DNA of 64,000 nucleotides from Apus apus (lineage: Eukaryota; Chordata; Aves; Apodiformes; Apodidae). Below are positions 22,097 through 35,945 of this stretch, one piece after another. Under the pieces are notes generated by a model that was not told where the DNA came from, searched no databases, and worked only from the letters and a program-made list of their open reading frames with translations. The stretch covers positions 1,612,001 to 1,676,000 of the forward strand of contig NC_067301.1 in NCBI RefSeq assembly GCF_020740795.1, in the 5' to 3' direction. Position 1 is the first letter of the stretch, and each line of letters begins with the position of its first letter. The position numbers and the translations under genes were made by a program.

Positions 22097-24867
22097 GTAC
22101 GTACATTCATTATGCTCTCCAGTTATTAACAACTCTTTGCCATAATGCTTTAGTTGTCCTTCTTTTGATTAATATGATCTGACTATAGTGTTTAGCATCC
22201 TCTGAGTACTCACTTGTAGAACCTAGAGTTCTCTGGAGCAAGGGGGATAGCTATCTGAGACCTTTTCTGAAGGGAGGGAGCTCATTCAAATTACATGGAG
22301 AACTACAGTGAGGTGTGGAGTGTTCTGGTAATGGGTTTTTATTTTTGCAGTGAGGGAGAGGTCTTTAGTTTTAATAGTGTGCATTTTTAGCTTAAAAGTG
22401 AAAGTATTTTGGAATTAAAAAGTTGGAAAGGTAGCAAAAGAAACAAACTGTGTGCATGCATGGTACGCATGTGTGTAAGAGTAATCCCAGTTAGTTTAAA
22501 TTGTGCTGTTGGAAATAGTAAAGAATTGCTCAGCAGGTTATAATTTGTTAAGCACAGAGCAGAAATTAATCCCATCATAATGCAAAGATATGGCTTAGTA
22601 GAAAGCTTTTCTAATCCAGTTGCCTTGTGCATGAGGGGACTGTTACACTTTTGACACAATGTAGTAGTTCCAACTTGAATGCAGCTAGTCAGGAGATGCT
22701 TGTAATTTAATTTTTGTGTTGCCTCACAGCATATATGCATGTATTGTTGGTGTCAAGCAGCAAAACATTTGGAATGGAACTTGGAAGAGCAGATCTGTGC
22801 CCATCTTAATAATGTTTGCATGTCAGAATCTCTACTTCAGGATGCTAACACTCTAAAAATGTAATATTTAATTAAAGAATCAGAATAATATCATTCACCA
22901 GATTGCTTTATTTCTAACTTTAGTATTAGATGCAATACTAGGTCATGTTCTCAGAACCCAGAAAGAAAATGTTTCTTTTTAGAAGCATTTCCTGTAAAGG
23001 AATCAGTTTTTAGTAGCTATCGTAATTCTCACAGTAAAGTGCTTCTTTAATCCAGTCAAAGTTGGTAGTAATCAATATTCATGGCTGTGTTCAAACCCTA
23101 TAAAATGTTGTGATGGTCTGTTTCATGATTAGTTAGCAGATGTTAACTTTAACAGGCCCTTTTTTCTGGCACTGTAAGCTGAACAATAAGGAATTGAATA
23201 GGTCTTGAAGAAATCTCTGCACAATCATGGAAGTATTCTCTTCAGATTACTATAAGGATATATTTGAAGAGAGAAAATTTGTTCTGCTCCTGTTCATTGC
23301 GTACTTAGAGGACTTAATTTTCACTTTTCTCAGCAATGCAATCATTTACATTCTGTATTAAGAAAGCATGATATTCCTGTTTATCACTTAAACTTAATTG
23401 TTTTTTAAATCTTTTTAAAATGCACTTTTGCAGAAGTCAAGGTTATTTGTAGGACTTCACTTTAGATGTCTAGATAAATATTTTAGGCAGAACAATAGCT
23501 TGGCTTTTGTGCAGAAAATGCCTTCATTACAAGGAATAAATGTGTATCTTTGTTCCACCCTTCTTGAATAAAAAGTAGAGTACATGTGTTTTATATGCTG
23601 GATTAAAATCTGTACCTGTAACTGTAAGAGATAGTTAATACAGATTCTTGACATACTAACTATTTGTTTCTCTTTTGATAATCAGCTGTGAGTAGTCATG
23701 GATTGAGGATCTGGTCTGGCATCAGAAACTATCAAAATGCATCAAGTTCTGCTACCAACTTAATTAAGTTAATTGAACAAACTGAGAGGAAAACAGTTAA
23801 CTTCTGTGTACGTAGTGTGGGAAGAGCTGAACTCATTCTAAATTTCACATTATTAATGTGTATGCAGTAATCTAAACCTGGGTAGTTAATATGCCAACTT
23901 CATAAATTACATCAAATGTGCAAGTATTATACTCTAAAAATAGTAGTAAATACCTTTTTTTATAGTCTGAGATGTTTTTGTGACTGTCATACTGACTTTT
24001 ATAATGTAGTACTCAGAACAAGTTGTTTGTTGCCCTCCCCTCCCCCTAATGGGTGGCTTCTATTCAAGGAAAGATTCTCTAATAAAAAAAATGCAGCAAG
24101 CTCTGCCTTCAACAACCAGGGCCATAAAAATCACCCCTCTAAATACTGATTTGCAATCCAAAATTAATAATTGATTTATGAAGTATTGTTAAATCCACTA
24201 GAGTCCCTGGAAACGGATTAATGTTCTAGTACTTCTAAGAATCCTAGGACCTTTAAGTCTCACTGAAATTTGTTTAAAAATCTTACCCAGCATTTGGTTT
24301 CTCTTTATATTTTTATAGCAACAGTTTTATTTTTTTTCCCTAGCATGGATAATATCAGATGGCAGAACTGTAATTATTCAACAATAATGATTTGAAGTAT
24401 TGCACCAGATGAAACAAACTACAGTGAAATATTTCTTTGAAGCTGTGAAACTTGATTCTTTGTTTATTAGGGAACTCACAGCTTTAAGTTTGTGCAGCAC
24501 TTTAGCAGAAATTGGGAAACACAAGGAGTAGCCTAAGTGGATGCTACATCCCCATTTGTCTACTCCGGTTTGACAAAATCTAATAGAGGTAATTTTCAGT
24601 GTTCTGCTTAATGTATGTTTTCTGCTGTATACCCAGTTGTAAATTTAATACACTGAATACCTAATGGCTGTTGTGGTGAATTTATTCTTATATTTGGACT
24701 TCTAATTAAGATTTTAAAACCTATGAGCACAAACAAACACTGTCAAAACTATTTTCTTCTACTGGATTTGAGTGCATAATCCCTCTTTTGACGTATGTTG
24801 CATCTGGGAACTGGGCACTGAAATCTGCCATTTCTGTCATTAGTAGCTCTGGATTTGCACTGGCTAG

Positions 24868-24951
24868 TTTACCAGTCCCTAAGGGAGATGGAGCCAGAAT
24901 CTGGATCTGACACCATAACTGGAGCAGGAGATGCTTCAAGCAGCCAGTGTG
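24868..24951 (+). pseudogene. Candidate MORN1 exon C
   Basis: An AG acceptor at 24,866-24,867 and a GTGAGT donor bound 84 open nt reading YQSLREMEPESGSDTITGAG then DASSSQC. Acceptor phase fits the donor of exon B, and donor phase fits the acceptor of the last exon, which would restore GQYVPLV. ESG and the following ITGAG loosely match a segment of human MORN1 (GEIAKSESGRVLQISAG) recalled from memory. The polypyrimidine tract is poor, so this is tentative. Confidence 0.35.
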
Positions 24952-26518
24952 GTGAGTAAAGATAAGGGATTAGTTGACTGCGCAGCTTTTTAGTTAACTG
25001 AAAAATGAAAAAGTATCTTTGCACAGCAGTAATACAAACAGGCAGTTCTTAAGTGATTTATAATTTTTTTTAGCACAGAGTGCTGTATTTCTGATAATAA
25101 ATAGAAATGAAACAATTTTTTGACATTGATTCCATTTTATGAGAGATCTGTTCCCTCCCAGGGTTTCTTTTCAGTTATTTTAATCAGACAAAACACACTG
25201 GTGTGATAATTTCTGTGGTCTTAATTAATTTACTAAGAATGAAATAGGACCTGAAATTTTAATCTGGAGTCCAGATTTTATACCCTTCATTAATGTTCAG
25301 AAATACTGCTGGTACTTCACACACTTTTAGTAACACCCTTAACTGGCATGTGAAACTGGTCCCACAAATAAAGCAGTTAGAGTATCTTAAGTTTCCTAGT
25401 TTCAGAGAAAATCAGAAATATTCAGCCATACAGGCTTTTATGTCCACACAAAAGCCCTTTTGCATTGAAATAAAATATTCAAACAGACAAGGCAGACAGA
25501 AATTTTTAACTTTTTCATTATTTAATATTCTTCATGCCTGATTTGTAATTCCTGGACAGCCAGCAAGCTTTAACCTGTGAATTATTGTTATACTGGAGTA
25601 GCCCAGTATTGCCAGTCCAGGCTGTGAGAAGTTGAGAGTCAAACCACTTCTTCAGAAGGCTTAAGTCCAAAGTGTTATGTATCTGTAACACTTTCTCTTG
25701 ATCCCCTAAAGTGCAACAAAAGGGTTTAAGAAAAAAAAAATACAAAATGCTGCCAACCATGTAATAAAATCATAAGAGTCTTTGACTTTGAAGTTTCAAA
25801 TTTGATGCTTTGAGGAGGCATTTTGTTGACCACTGGGTAGTTGAGACTGCAAAGGTAGCTGTCCTAGCTATGTGTTATTCTGTGAAATGCATGAAAAACA
25901 AGCAGTTGCTTTTGCAGTCCATGGGCAGCTCCTGTCTATGACTCATGCAATTTAATCAATGAGAAACAAAATCTCTTGTGACTCTGGATGGGATACCATA
26001 TGTTGCAACAGAAAAAGAGCACTTTCAGAGGAGGCATTTCAGTGTTTTTAGAAAGATGGCATTGCAGAGAAAATGTGTTTTGCTTTAAACATTAGGACTT
26101 CAAACCAGACCCAGTGATTCTTTTACATAGTTCACTAAGCTAAAGATACTTCTGGGGATTCAAGGCATCCTGTTGCTATGGGCAGTCAACCATTGTTTTC
26201 TAGTCTTAGTGTCACTACTTGGGTATGCCTGTTTGTGTGCATGTGCACATGTTCTTGTGTCCTGTAGGAGGATGGAATAACAGATGTAGAAATGATTGCT
26301 TTGTTTTCCATAATTTTGAAATGTTCTCCTGTTCTGTAAAAGAGATGCAACAAGAAAGTTATTGTGCAACAGCCACACACACCTTCATCCTGGTCCATCC
26401 CTCTGTCTCCTATTGTCCTTAATATTTTGATTATCACAGCAGAATGAATAATACACAAAAAATTAATGGTTCGTGGAGTTCTATCTTGTCCTTTTTAGTT
26501 GTTTTTTAATTCACCAAA

Positions 26519-26913
26519 ATAAATTGTGGTAGGCGACGGGAGAAAAGCGACCGACCATGGTGATTGATCAGCAAGTCTCGTTTATTGACTCCAATCAGGC
26601 AATATTTATACTCTCAATAATGAAGCTCATAACATAGTGCAAAGCTAAGCTCACCATTGGCTAGCTATTAATGTTAACCACACCTTTGATTACATTCTTG
26701 TAGTTAGTGTTCCCAGGTTAGCTTTCTCACACTCATGTCCAAGCTTTCCCTCTATCATATCTTGTTATTGTACAGCGGTTTGGTGCTCAAGGGCATGCTG
26801 TCCTGGTTTCTTGCAAAACTCCCTTTTCTCAGCTCTTACAATTAACCAGCTGTATCATGTCTACGTGACCTTTCTCACGCAGCCAGTCTTCTGCAAAACT
26901 CTCCACAATAAAT
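26519..26913 (-). mobile_element. Solo LTR of an endogenous retrovirus, with 6-bp target duplication
   Basis: The LTR spans 26,525-26,907 (383 bp), starts TG and ends CA, and is flanked by perfect ATAAAT repeats (26,519-26,524 and 26,908-26,913). Read on the minus strand it has TATAAATA (plus strand 26,603-26,610) followed about 20 bases later by AATAAA (26,581-26,586). That is a compact U3-R-U5 layout. A 6-bp duplication fits alpha/beta-like (ERVK-type) avian elements. No internal gag, pol or env remains, so it is a recombined solo LTR, antisense within MORN1. Confidence 0.9.
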
Positions 26914-29539
26914 GGTGAGTTTCTCCAGCCATTGCTCTACTGATTTCTGATTCTTCTCATCTCTGTTTTTGGAGAGGGAAATGTTGGCTAACTCTCAAAA
27001 TATCTTGGGAATAACTTACGATGGGTAAATTATGAGATCCTTGAGGTTTTCAGGCATGACTGCCTGTAGTATGGATATAATCATGCAATGAAGGAAAACC
27101 ATCCAGTTTTTATCCAGTATTGATGAACTGTCAGTGAAAAAGTTCCAAGAGTTTTTCTTGTTCAGGAATAAATATGTAGCTATTGTTTAAATATGGGTAA
27201 TTTTTCATATTTCAAATTACTAATCGGTTCCACAACCATGGAAGATATATTAGATGTAATTTGACTGGGAAGTCTCTTTAGTCACTATTTAGTCACACAT
27301 CTTGTGCTTAGAGATTAATTTCTAGGAGTTTTGTGATGTTGGCCAAGCAAGCAAGCTCGGTATCGATGCAACTTTTCAGGTTGTTTTTTTTTTCTTACTA
27401 TCAGTTATGTTTTTCACAGCACTTTTTGTTTCAGTATTAATTATTTTCCAAGACTGTCTTTAGAAAATATATTAATGCCTGCTTAAATTAGATTAATAAA
27501 ATTAGATACATTAGTAAATGGACTTAGAGTAGCAATATCATCTTGGTTGGTTCAGTTTGCTCCAAGGAAGCAGCACGTGCGAGAAGAGTAATGTTCTTCT
27601 ATTATTGGTGTTATTACAAGACATCACAGTGTAATAAAGAGAGAAATTTCTAGGCACTGGTATTGGTGACATAATGTTGCTGGTTGTCCAGATTGTTTTA
27701 ATCCCCCTTTTTTACATTTGTTTCATATCATCCCATTTCTGCTGCGTCAGCTGAAGCGTTTTTCATATTTCTGGATTGAAGAACGTTGCTGTCATGCTAT
27801 GTGTCTAAAATTTAGGGGCATTTACAAGGAGGAGTAAAAAGCTTTCAATTGAATCCAGGGCTCGGAGTGTGCACAGCCTCCTTACAAAGCCAGCTCCAAT
27901 CCATTGCTGGTTTGTTGTTTGAAAGGTTGGAGCTGTCAAAAAATCCAAGTTTTGGCTTCTGCTGTTTTTGGTTGCAAGTGTTTAGCTTTAAGTGTTCTGC
28001 CATCTGATTCATACTCATCGTTACTTGATGCTTTTACTTCCTTCACCCACTGACTCCATTGAGTTACTCTGAAAATATATCTGTTTGAGATACTTTTTTG
28101 AAGGCTTGTTATGGATGAATGGATTCCCTTATTTTATCATTGTGAGTATTCAACTGATAACATTGGATTTGATTGAGGAACAAAACGCACTTGGGTGAAG
28201 TAGTAACTGATGATTTTACTGGTTCATTGAAGCAGAAAGATTATAGATCTGATAGACCTACATTAAAATTACTGGCTAAGCAGGATACAAGACAAACAAG
28301 GTTGAATTTCCAGGATTGGGGCTTATGGAATTGTAGGTAGTTTAACAAAAAAAAAGACTGAAAAATAACTACTCTTTGTATCATAAAGTCATAGTCCAAG
28401 CTAACAAAAACTTGCCTGTATGCATTAATCACATAATAAATGTTTTAATGAATTAAAATTATGCTTGTGCCTAAATAGTTTGAGGGGAAAAATTATTTTG
28501 TGCCACTCCATGTTTAAAGGGGTTTGCTTTGTAATAGTGCTGAAGCTTGCTTTATGGCATTGATAATTCAGGAGAATACACATTAGTCTGTAACAGAAAT
28601 AACTTGAGCATAAATGTTTTGGGATTTCCTTTAATTGTCAGTACACATTTTGATCATGGAAGTTTTAGATTCCCCAATAGTGAGAGAGTTTACATGATGA
28701 CCAAGATTCTTTTACGGGAACTTATTCATTGAAGCTTATAAAAAAAAGGAGGGTGAATATTATAATTTCTCTTTGGAGGATGTAGGAAGGCTAAGCCAAA
28801 CCTGCATCATTTCATATGTAGCTGGACATGTAAGGGTTTGGAGCAATTTTGTAGCTGCCAAAGCAAGGTACTTGGGAAGAATGTTTTACTCTCTCCCCAC
28901 TATTTCTTCATCCAATAAGCCTTTTTAGACTATCTGACAAAAATAACTTAATTCAGGAGCAGCATCAGATGACACACAGGCTGTCATGTGTTAGTTAAAA
29001 AAAAAAAAAGAAAAATAGTTACCATAACAACTGAGTCATCACTTGTATTTCCAGGAGTGAGAAGATCTTTAAAAGAAAATGTAATAGGTCAGTCATGTGC
29101 ATGTTAGTAGTGTTTTCAGTGAAAAAGCATGAAACATCTTTTCATGGGTGACAAGAATGGTTTGGTTTTAATATCAAAGTTCAAGTAAGGTTTTAATATG
29201 AAAATAGATGATTGTGTCAATTATTGGAAGCAGCAGCAGCAAGTAAGTATCTTTCAAAACAAAAACCCCCAACACTGAATACCTAGTTTCTAGTCATATT
29301 AGGGATACTCTGGACAGCTGACTGGAGAGAATCTCTATTAAACAATGAAATAACACCATCAGGTGCCTTCTTTTAGCCTTGCTGATTTTTTTTAATCATG
29401 CAGACTCAGAACAATCTATATTTTTGATTCATTGTTGAGGACCTGATTCTGCTCATGTTTGAAGTCAATAGAAGTTTTCCCTTTGACATCTGTTTGTGGG
29501 ATCAAGCCTGAACATGATTTATTTTATATTTTGTGTCAG
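26914..29539 (+). other. MORN1 intronic sequence, no exon recognised
   Basis: AT-rich DNA without a recognisable exon or repeat family. A GC-richer stretch near 27,820-27,960 reads like unique, perhaps constrained, sequence, but no coding frame persists through it. Confidence 0.5.
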
Positions 29540-29636
29540 CTTTTCTGAGGTAACTTCAAAGCCCACTTCGCCATCCATGTTTCCTGCTTCTCCACTGAAG
29601 CCCTCAGTGCTAAAACTCTTGACATCATCAGTAGAG
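29540..29636 (+). pseudogene. Candidate MORN1 linker exon
   Basis: A good pyrimidine-rich acceptor (TTTTGTGTCAG) and a GAG/GTAGCC donor bound 97 open nt reading FSEVTSKPTSPSMFPASPLK then PSVLKLLTSSVE. The opening FSEV resembles YSEV of human MORN1 and the rest is a polar Pro/Ser linker. Homology beyond four residues is not visible, so this may be chance. Confidence 0.2.
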
Positions 29637-32600
29637 GTAGCCTGAGGATCATCAGAGACTTCTTTGAAGACTTGTTAGTAATTTCCATTACAGACAAATA
29701 TTCTGCTGAAAAAAAGGTTCTGACTGTACCCTCTCTTTCCTGCAGGCAGTGATAAATAAAGAATTTCTGCAAAATTAGATAATTTAAATGTGGCACTTTA
29801 TAGGCACTCCTGGATGAGGCAGAGGGAAAGTGTAGCTATAATTAGGTTTCTCCTCTGTTTTTTAATTTAGTTTTGTTACTCTCTGGCCTGCATTTCAGCT
29901 AGCAGTTTCTGCCTTTTTTTTTTTTTAGCTGATTTATATTTATTTTAGTTTTGAACACTTTATTTGGAATTTTATGTGAACTTATCACTGCAGTAAAGAA
30001 GCCTCACCCCTCCACATATAATGTGGGAAAGAACTACTAGATTTTGGGCTTATATAAATTTGTTATTTAAGGAGAAATACGTTTTCATTTTCAGTATAAA
30101 TTTGGTATATAAACTGTCTGCCATAACTTTATTTTCTTAACAGTTTCTCTTTTACTTCTCTTGAAGTTTGAAAAGACACTTAACTTGGGCATAGCAATGA
30201 GTCTGTTGGAGCCCACCTGTGGGCATTTCACTGATGTGCAGCCCCTCCTGATAATCACTGCTTCCCATGGATTTCTCCATGCCATTCTTAAAATTAATTA
30301 AGATATTCATTAATATTGATTAAAAAAAATATTCTATAGTAGTAGGAAATTGGGGGCTAGGGCAGAAGGAAGGGAACTCCTGTTTGTACTAGAATGTGTA
30401 TAGAAGCTGCTAACCTGGCTCACCTTTTAGACCAGTGTTAGCACTAGTACACTGGGAGCCTCACAGATGAATCTAAGAAGAAGTAATGATGAGAAGCATA
30501 CAACATGGCAACAAAGTGATGATTAACCTGTTTGCTGTTTTGCAATTAGAAACGTTGGGCTAAACATGCTGATTCTGTGAGACTTGCACAGGGTGCTGGA
30601 GATGTTGCACTAATTGTGATAAAAGGAGTCCCAGCATGTGTCTAGCACATCCACGTTAACTCAATTTAACAAGACATCAATTTGAAGTTGGAATCTACCT
30701 GTACAAGTCCTTATCTGCTTTGCTTTGTTGCTACTTCTGTAGCCTATGATATGTTCCCCAGGTAATTGTTACCTGTAAAGTAAATTATTGGGTGGTAAAA
30801 GGAATTAAACTTCTGTGTAAAGTTCTTACTTTGAGTTTATCTAGATCCTAAATTCCTGTATGACCATTATCTTGTCAACAAAACCCACAAAGGACAACCT
30901 ACACAAAATTTTAGATTTAGTTTGTATTTTTACTGAAGATTCTTTTTCCTAATGCCTATTAAGCTTTTATGTTCTCATCAAATTCAATTTTATGATATAG
31001 TACTTTTAATGAGCAGAATTTCTTTGTTGTCATCTGTTCTGCTTGTATTTTCAGTCTATATAAAACAAAGCTGTGGTTCCAAGCATTATGAAAAAAATTT
31101 ATTATTTTATCATTATTATTTGTTTCCCCTCTTACCTACGCAGAAGTAGAAGCCACTTATGAAAATGTAGATATTGATATAATAACGACCCTTTGAGTAA
31201 ACTGTTCATTATTAGAGTTCAACCAAATCCAGAAACTTCCAGCATACTGTATTTTGACCACTAGAATATTTCCCTTCTTCAAATAATGCAATAAAATACT
31301 TTTGGATTTTGAATTTGACTGTATAAAAAGATCATTCTTAGTCGTGGTAAGAGTGGTGTCCATTTTGATGCTAAGCTTAAAGTAAATAAAAACCAAAACA
31401 TAGATGTATAAAATGCTTTCTTGGAGTCTTTTTTTTTTTTTTGCCCTGAGGTTTGTTTTGTTTTAAACTTTCAGATTGGCTGCTTGGCATTTTGCTGAAA
31501 AGAAAAGCCAAGCTCACACATGGATGATTGCCAGATACTCCAGACCCTATTTTGGTTAAATTACAGTACCCACGTTTTGGTAACAAAGCACATTGATTTT
31601 ATATTCAAAAAGATTTTTATATTTAGTCTGTTAACCTTTTGTAATTCCCACCCACAGCTTTAAACTGCAGAACATTTTGATGCTAATTGTTGTCAGGAGG
31701 GTATCTGCCATGGCCCCATGGCAATTTAAATCCATTGAATTGTAATGCAGGTGCTGGTAATTGCAGAACTGGGTTTGTCTGGCTGCAGCATGTATGTCTC
31801 AAACAATTATTTTTAAATTGGATTTGAGAAGATTTAAAAAAAAATAAATTCTGTATTTGAAGATAACCTTACATCATATTTAAATGAAATAAAAATATTG
31901 GGTGAATTTTTCCTCTCACTTTCAAGGCAGTTTTATGTGTTTGCAGTTTTAGAACAGTCTTCACTGTGGCAGATTCTGAGGTTCAGCAGCCATTGTGTGG
32001 CTTTTAAAATGCCTGTTAGTCCCTTGGTTTTGGAAGTTCATAGGAATTTTAGTCCAATAGTTCTTGAAAATATGGTTGCTTGGTATAATATCATAATCCA
32101 GTGAATACAACATGGGGGCAGGAGGGAAGAAGTTTTGTGTTCTGACCCCCAAATGGTTTGGGTGGATTTGGACAGATCACTTCCTTCTGGTCTTGCTTTT
32201 CTCAGTATAAAATAATGACATTGCTTTTCTTTTACACATCTCAAACCATTGCATCAAATGCTAACAGAAATCTGTCCTGTAATCTTAATGTGCAGATCTG
32301 TATGTCTTGTCTGGCCACAGGACACTGAATGTTCTGCCTTTTACCAGCATCTTCATTATATTCGTCAGATCTACGTAGAGCAGAGTTAATGATTATGCAA
32401 TAGCACTTTGTTTGGAATACACAACATGCTGAAGTGCTGCCTGGGAAAACAGATACAGAGTAGTCATTACTTTTAATAAATTATTATAATTTTAGTGGAT
32501 TTGATGAACCTTCCCTCTGAGTGAAGCCTTTCCACAGAATGCTTTAATATGGATAAAAGTAATTTTCATGAGAAAAGCCTTTAGTTAACTGAAGTTACTA

Positions 32601-35600
32601 TACAGAGAAGATAAATGTAGGGTCAAAAATAGAAGGGTTTAGTGATATTCACTGTAAGATGTGATTCTTTTTTTCTTTAAAACCACTTGATCTTAGGAAA
32701 TTAATACTGAATTCATATGGAAAAGGTATTCTAACCGTTTAAAGGCAGTGACCAATTGTAGTGGAGAATCCCTGCTGGAAGATGGAGTTCAGGTTCCTGC
32801 CTGAACCCCAGAAGAACTGGTGTCAGGGGTCAAGATGGGCTGGTTTTGGCTCCGTTGCCACTTGCTGCAGAAGCTCTGGTGAGGAGATGTAGCTATGAAA
32901 CTATTGCAATATCTGGTTGTGGTAATAGAGAGATTAACTCAGTGAGCTTGTATTAAGATACAGAAGGCAAGATTCACTGCTCTTTCTTCATGCTTTATAA
33001 CTACTTGTCTGGACATAGTTACAGAAGTTCTAGTTTCTTTTAGAAATAGTTTATTTGGCTTATTTTGAAGCAAAATTGATTAATATTGCAAATACAAGAA
33101 GAAATTCTGTGGAAGTTGTTACCTGATTTGTAGTATTTCACATCTCTTAGTGAATATTCAGATCTAATTGGCTAAAGACTTCAGTGATAAGTAGCTGAGT
33201 GGAGCAGTGCTCTGCCTAGGAGTTACTGCTTCTGCTGAAAGGCTGTTCATTTGATTCTCTTTTTCAGGTCCTGTTGAACATTTATATAATCTGTTCTTAA
33301 ATGATTTAACTAATCTTGTCCAAGGGTCTTTTAAACCAGAGATTTTTTGGGCTTCTGGCAGATAGGTTCATTTCCTTTGCCATCATATGTAACTAAGATA
33401 GTTTTGAACCTGTTGATGTAAATGGGGGCAACTTTTTTATATAAATGTGCATTCTGACTCTTGGTGCTTTCTAATGCATATTTTCTGAATGTGAAAACTT
33501 AAATGCAGCCATTAAGAAGATAATTTTGGGGAGTAAACACTGGTGCTACACGCTTGGAATTCTTCATGACTCAGCCTTCTTGGTTCAGGATTTTGGGGGT
33601 TTGTTTATCCTACAATTATACTGGTGCTAGTAACACTTTTTACTTTTTTCTTAGACTCTGGCAGCCTATCTGTGTGTGGCTTATTTTTATTATAGGTAAT
33701 TTGAACACCATTTTCTAGCACTGGCTGTATTTTTAAAGCAGCACTGAGTTAAATTGACCTCATAGTTTTGCTCTGTGTGTGTTTATAAAACAGGGTTTTG
33801 GTTTAATAGGGTACTTGTTTGGGAATGCTAGTATCTTCCCAGACAGGATTTATGGTGAAAAGGAACAAAACTAAGCAGTGTTAGCAGGCAAGGCATAGAT
33901 TGCCACCAACTGTACTGTTACAGTCATACCTGTGCAATTTGCACCTGGTGGAGCCTTTTCAAAGGACATTGATTTAGCCACTAATGTGCCAGGTGTAAAT
34001 TTCATTCTGGTTGCATTATATTAGATTGATTAGATATTTGTCAAAAAAATTCAGTCAAATGAGGATGGTATCACAGCATTTAGTCTGCTACGAAGATATA
34101 ATGACTATTTGCATGATGTTAATAAACCTTTATATCTGCAACTGTAGAACTACTGCCTTTTCACCCTTACTGAGGCTTGTTCACTGCTAATATTTTTTCT
34201 GGCTTTCCCCAGCTGCCCCCAGCTTCTGGCTGGATGTCCTACACAAGTGATTAGTAGGCTGTAATTGAATTGGCTGTAAAAAGATAACTTGATATTTCAC
34301 TCACAGAGAGGTCAAGCTGCCCTATCTCAAATGGTTGTTATGAAAGTAGTCATCCTGCTGGCATTATCTCTCCAAGGTGGCACATAATCTTTGTCTTGTT
34401 GATAGTAATAATTATTGTAATTGAAATTAACATGAAGAGGGTAATTAAGGAGTGATTCTCTGCATTGAATACTTTAGCTCTACTTTGAAAGCATGTGAAA
34501 CTGGAATTTATAAACCTTAGCAAGTACTTGTCTGGGTAGTGTATTTAATGCCAGGCAAAATACTACCTCATTAACTGTCTAAACCTTCTTGGTACCACAT
34601 CACCAGTAACATGGGACAGCACAAGTACGACTATGGATGTGTAAGATTTCTGAAATGACTAATGGGAAATCCTGTCAGACACCTTGAAACCATTGGTCTT
34701 AAACACCTTCTTTGAACAGCTGCTTACTTTTGAGATTATTTTAGCTAAAGATTGGCATGGAGAATTATTTACTTTGTGTACTTACAACTGTCTTAGAGAA
34801 GGATTACCTGAGGCAGTAACTCTTCTGTAGTTCTAACAGCAATGTCACTTCCTCTTTTTAAAAGACTTTTCACAACTGTAAACATAATAAATAATTCTGC
34901 CATTCCTAGTAAGCCAGGTATGTATTGTTGCTTTTTCATGTGTGTCAGGGTAGGGCTTGTGTCAGACAGAAAACATATTTGCACTAGAAATGTTCATCTC
35001 TCCTTTATTCCCAAAGGGTCAGTGATGTTCCTTCTCTGCACTGGTATAGAAAATAAATTGAATGGGGTCCCCTCCCTTTTTTTAAAACTTGATTTCCCAC
35101 CCCTGATGACAGGTATACTTGCCTTTTGACTACAGTGCACTGTGCAAGGTATCTTCTCAGTGCTAAGCTCTTTCTTTGGATTTGTGTGGCACAATTAATA
35201 ACAATTTTAAAATGGGTTAAATTTAGTTACACAGGAACTTTTTTGAAACTGTTAGTGCATAAAGAACCTGGAGTTATACTGTGAGCAGTGTGGTTCTCAT
35301 TCATTGCCCCAAGAATAAATACTGCTGCTACAGCAAAAGCTAATGGAGGGAAAGATGTTACTTACTGCCCTTGCAGAGGGAAAGACTTAACTTTCATCTT
35401 GCCCTATAATGATAAAGTTATGGCACTGTGGAGATGACTGCAGCATTTGCAACTGGAAATGTCTTACTTTAAGGTATTATAGCTAGGGTGAAGTTTGGCA
35501 GCTAAAATATTATCTTTCACACTCCACCCCACAGAATTGGAGACCAATACTTCCCCTTTGACTGTTGAGTTGTACATTCTGGCTTTAATTTTTTTTTATT

Positions 35601-35859
35601 ATTTGGCTCTCATCACCATAGGGGATGTTAATAGTTCAGTGACCAGGATCCAATTTTATTTAAAGAAATAAATAATAGAAAAGAATGAGAGAATCATAAT
35701 ATATGTAAATGAAAATCCACCGTATTCAAGTGCTGATGACTTTGGATTTGATGTTAACTTATGAACACAAAGCAAAACACAAGCACATCATAAATTACAC
35801 CATTTTTGGCATCTTCCTTAAGCATTACAGAAATACTTTTTTTTTTTTTTCCTGTATAG

Positions 35860-35945
35860 AGCAGAGGCAAAAAGCCAAGTGGCAGGATATCTGCTGAGAA
35901 AGCTGAGAAGATGACAGTCTCACAGGAGAAAATGGAAGACAGCAG
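35860..35945 (+). pseudogene. Candidate MORN1 linker exon with strong splice sites
   Basis: A long T tract ending CCTGTATAG is followed by 86 open nt and a GTATGT donor. The frame reads SRGKKPSGRISAEKAEKMTV then SQEKMEDSR, a charged linker comparable in character to the low-complexity region before the human C-terminus. Its donor phase (2) does not fit the last exon (1), so another exon would be needed between them. It could also belong to an unrelated transcript. Confidence 0.35.

Noticed and set aside
27820-27960. A GSECAQPPYKASSNPLL-like reading considered as the MORN1 GFECIPYPVSS exon
   Set aside because: Similarity is a few residues, an in-frame stop lies just upstream and no convincing splice sites bound it.
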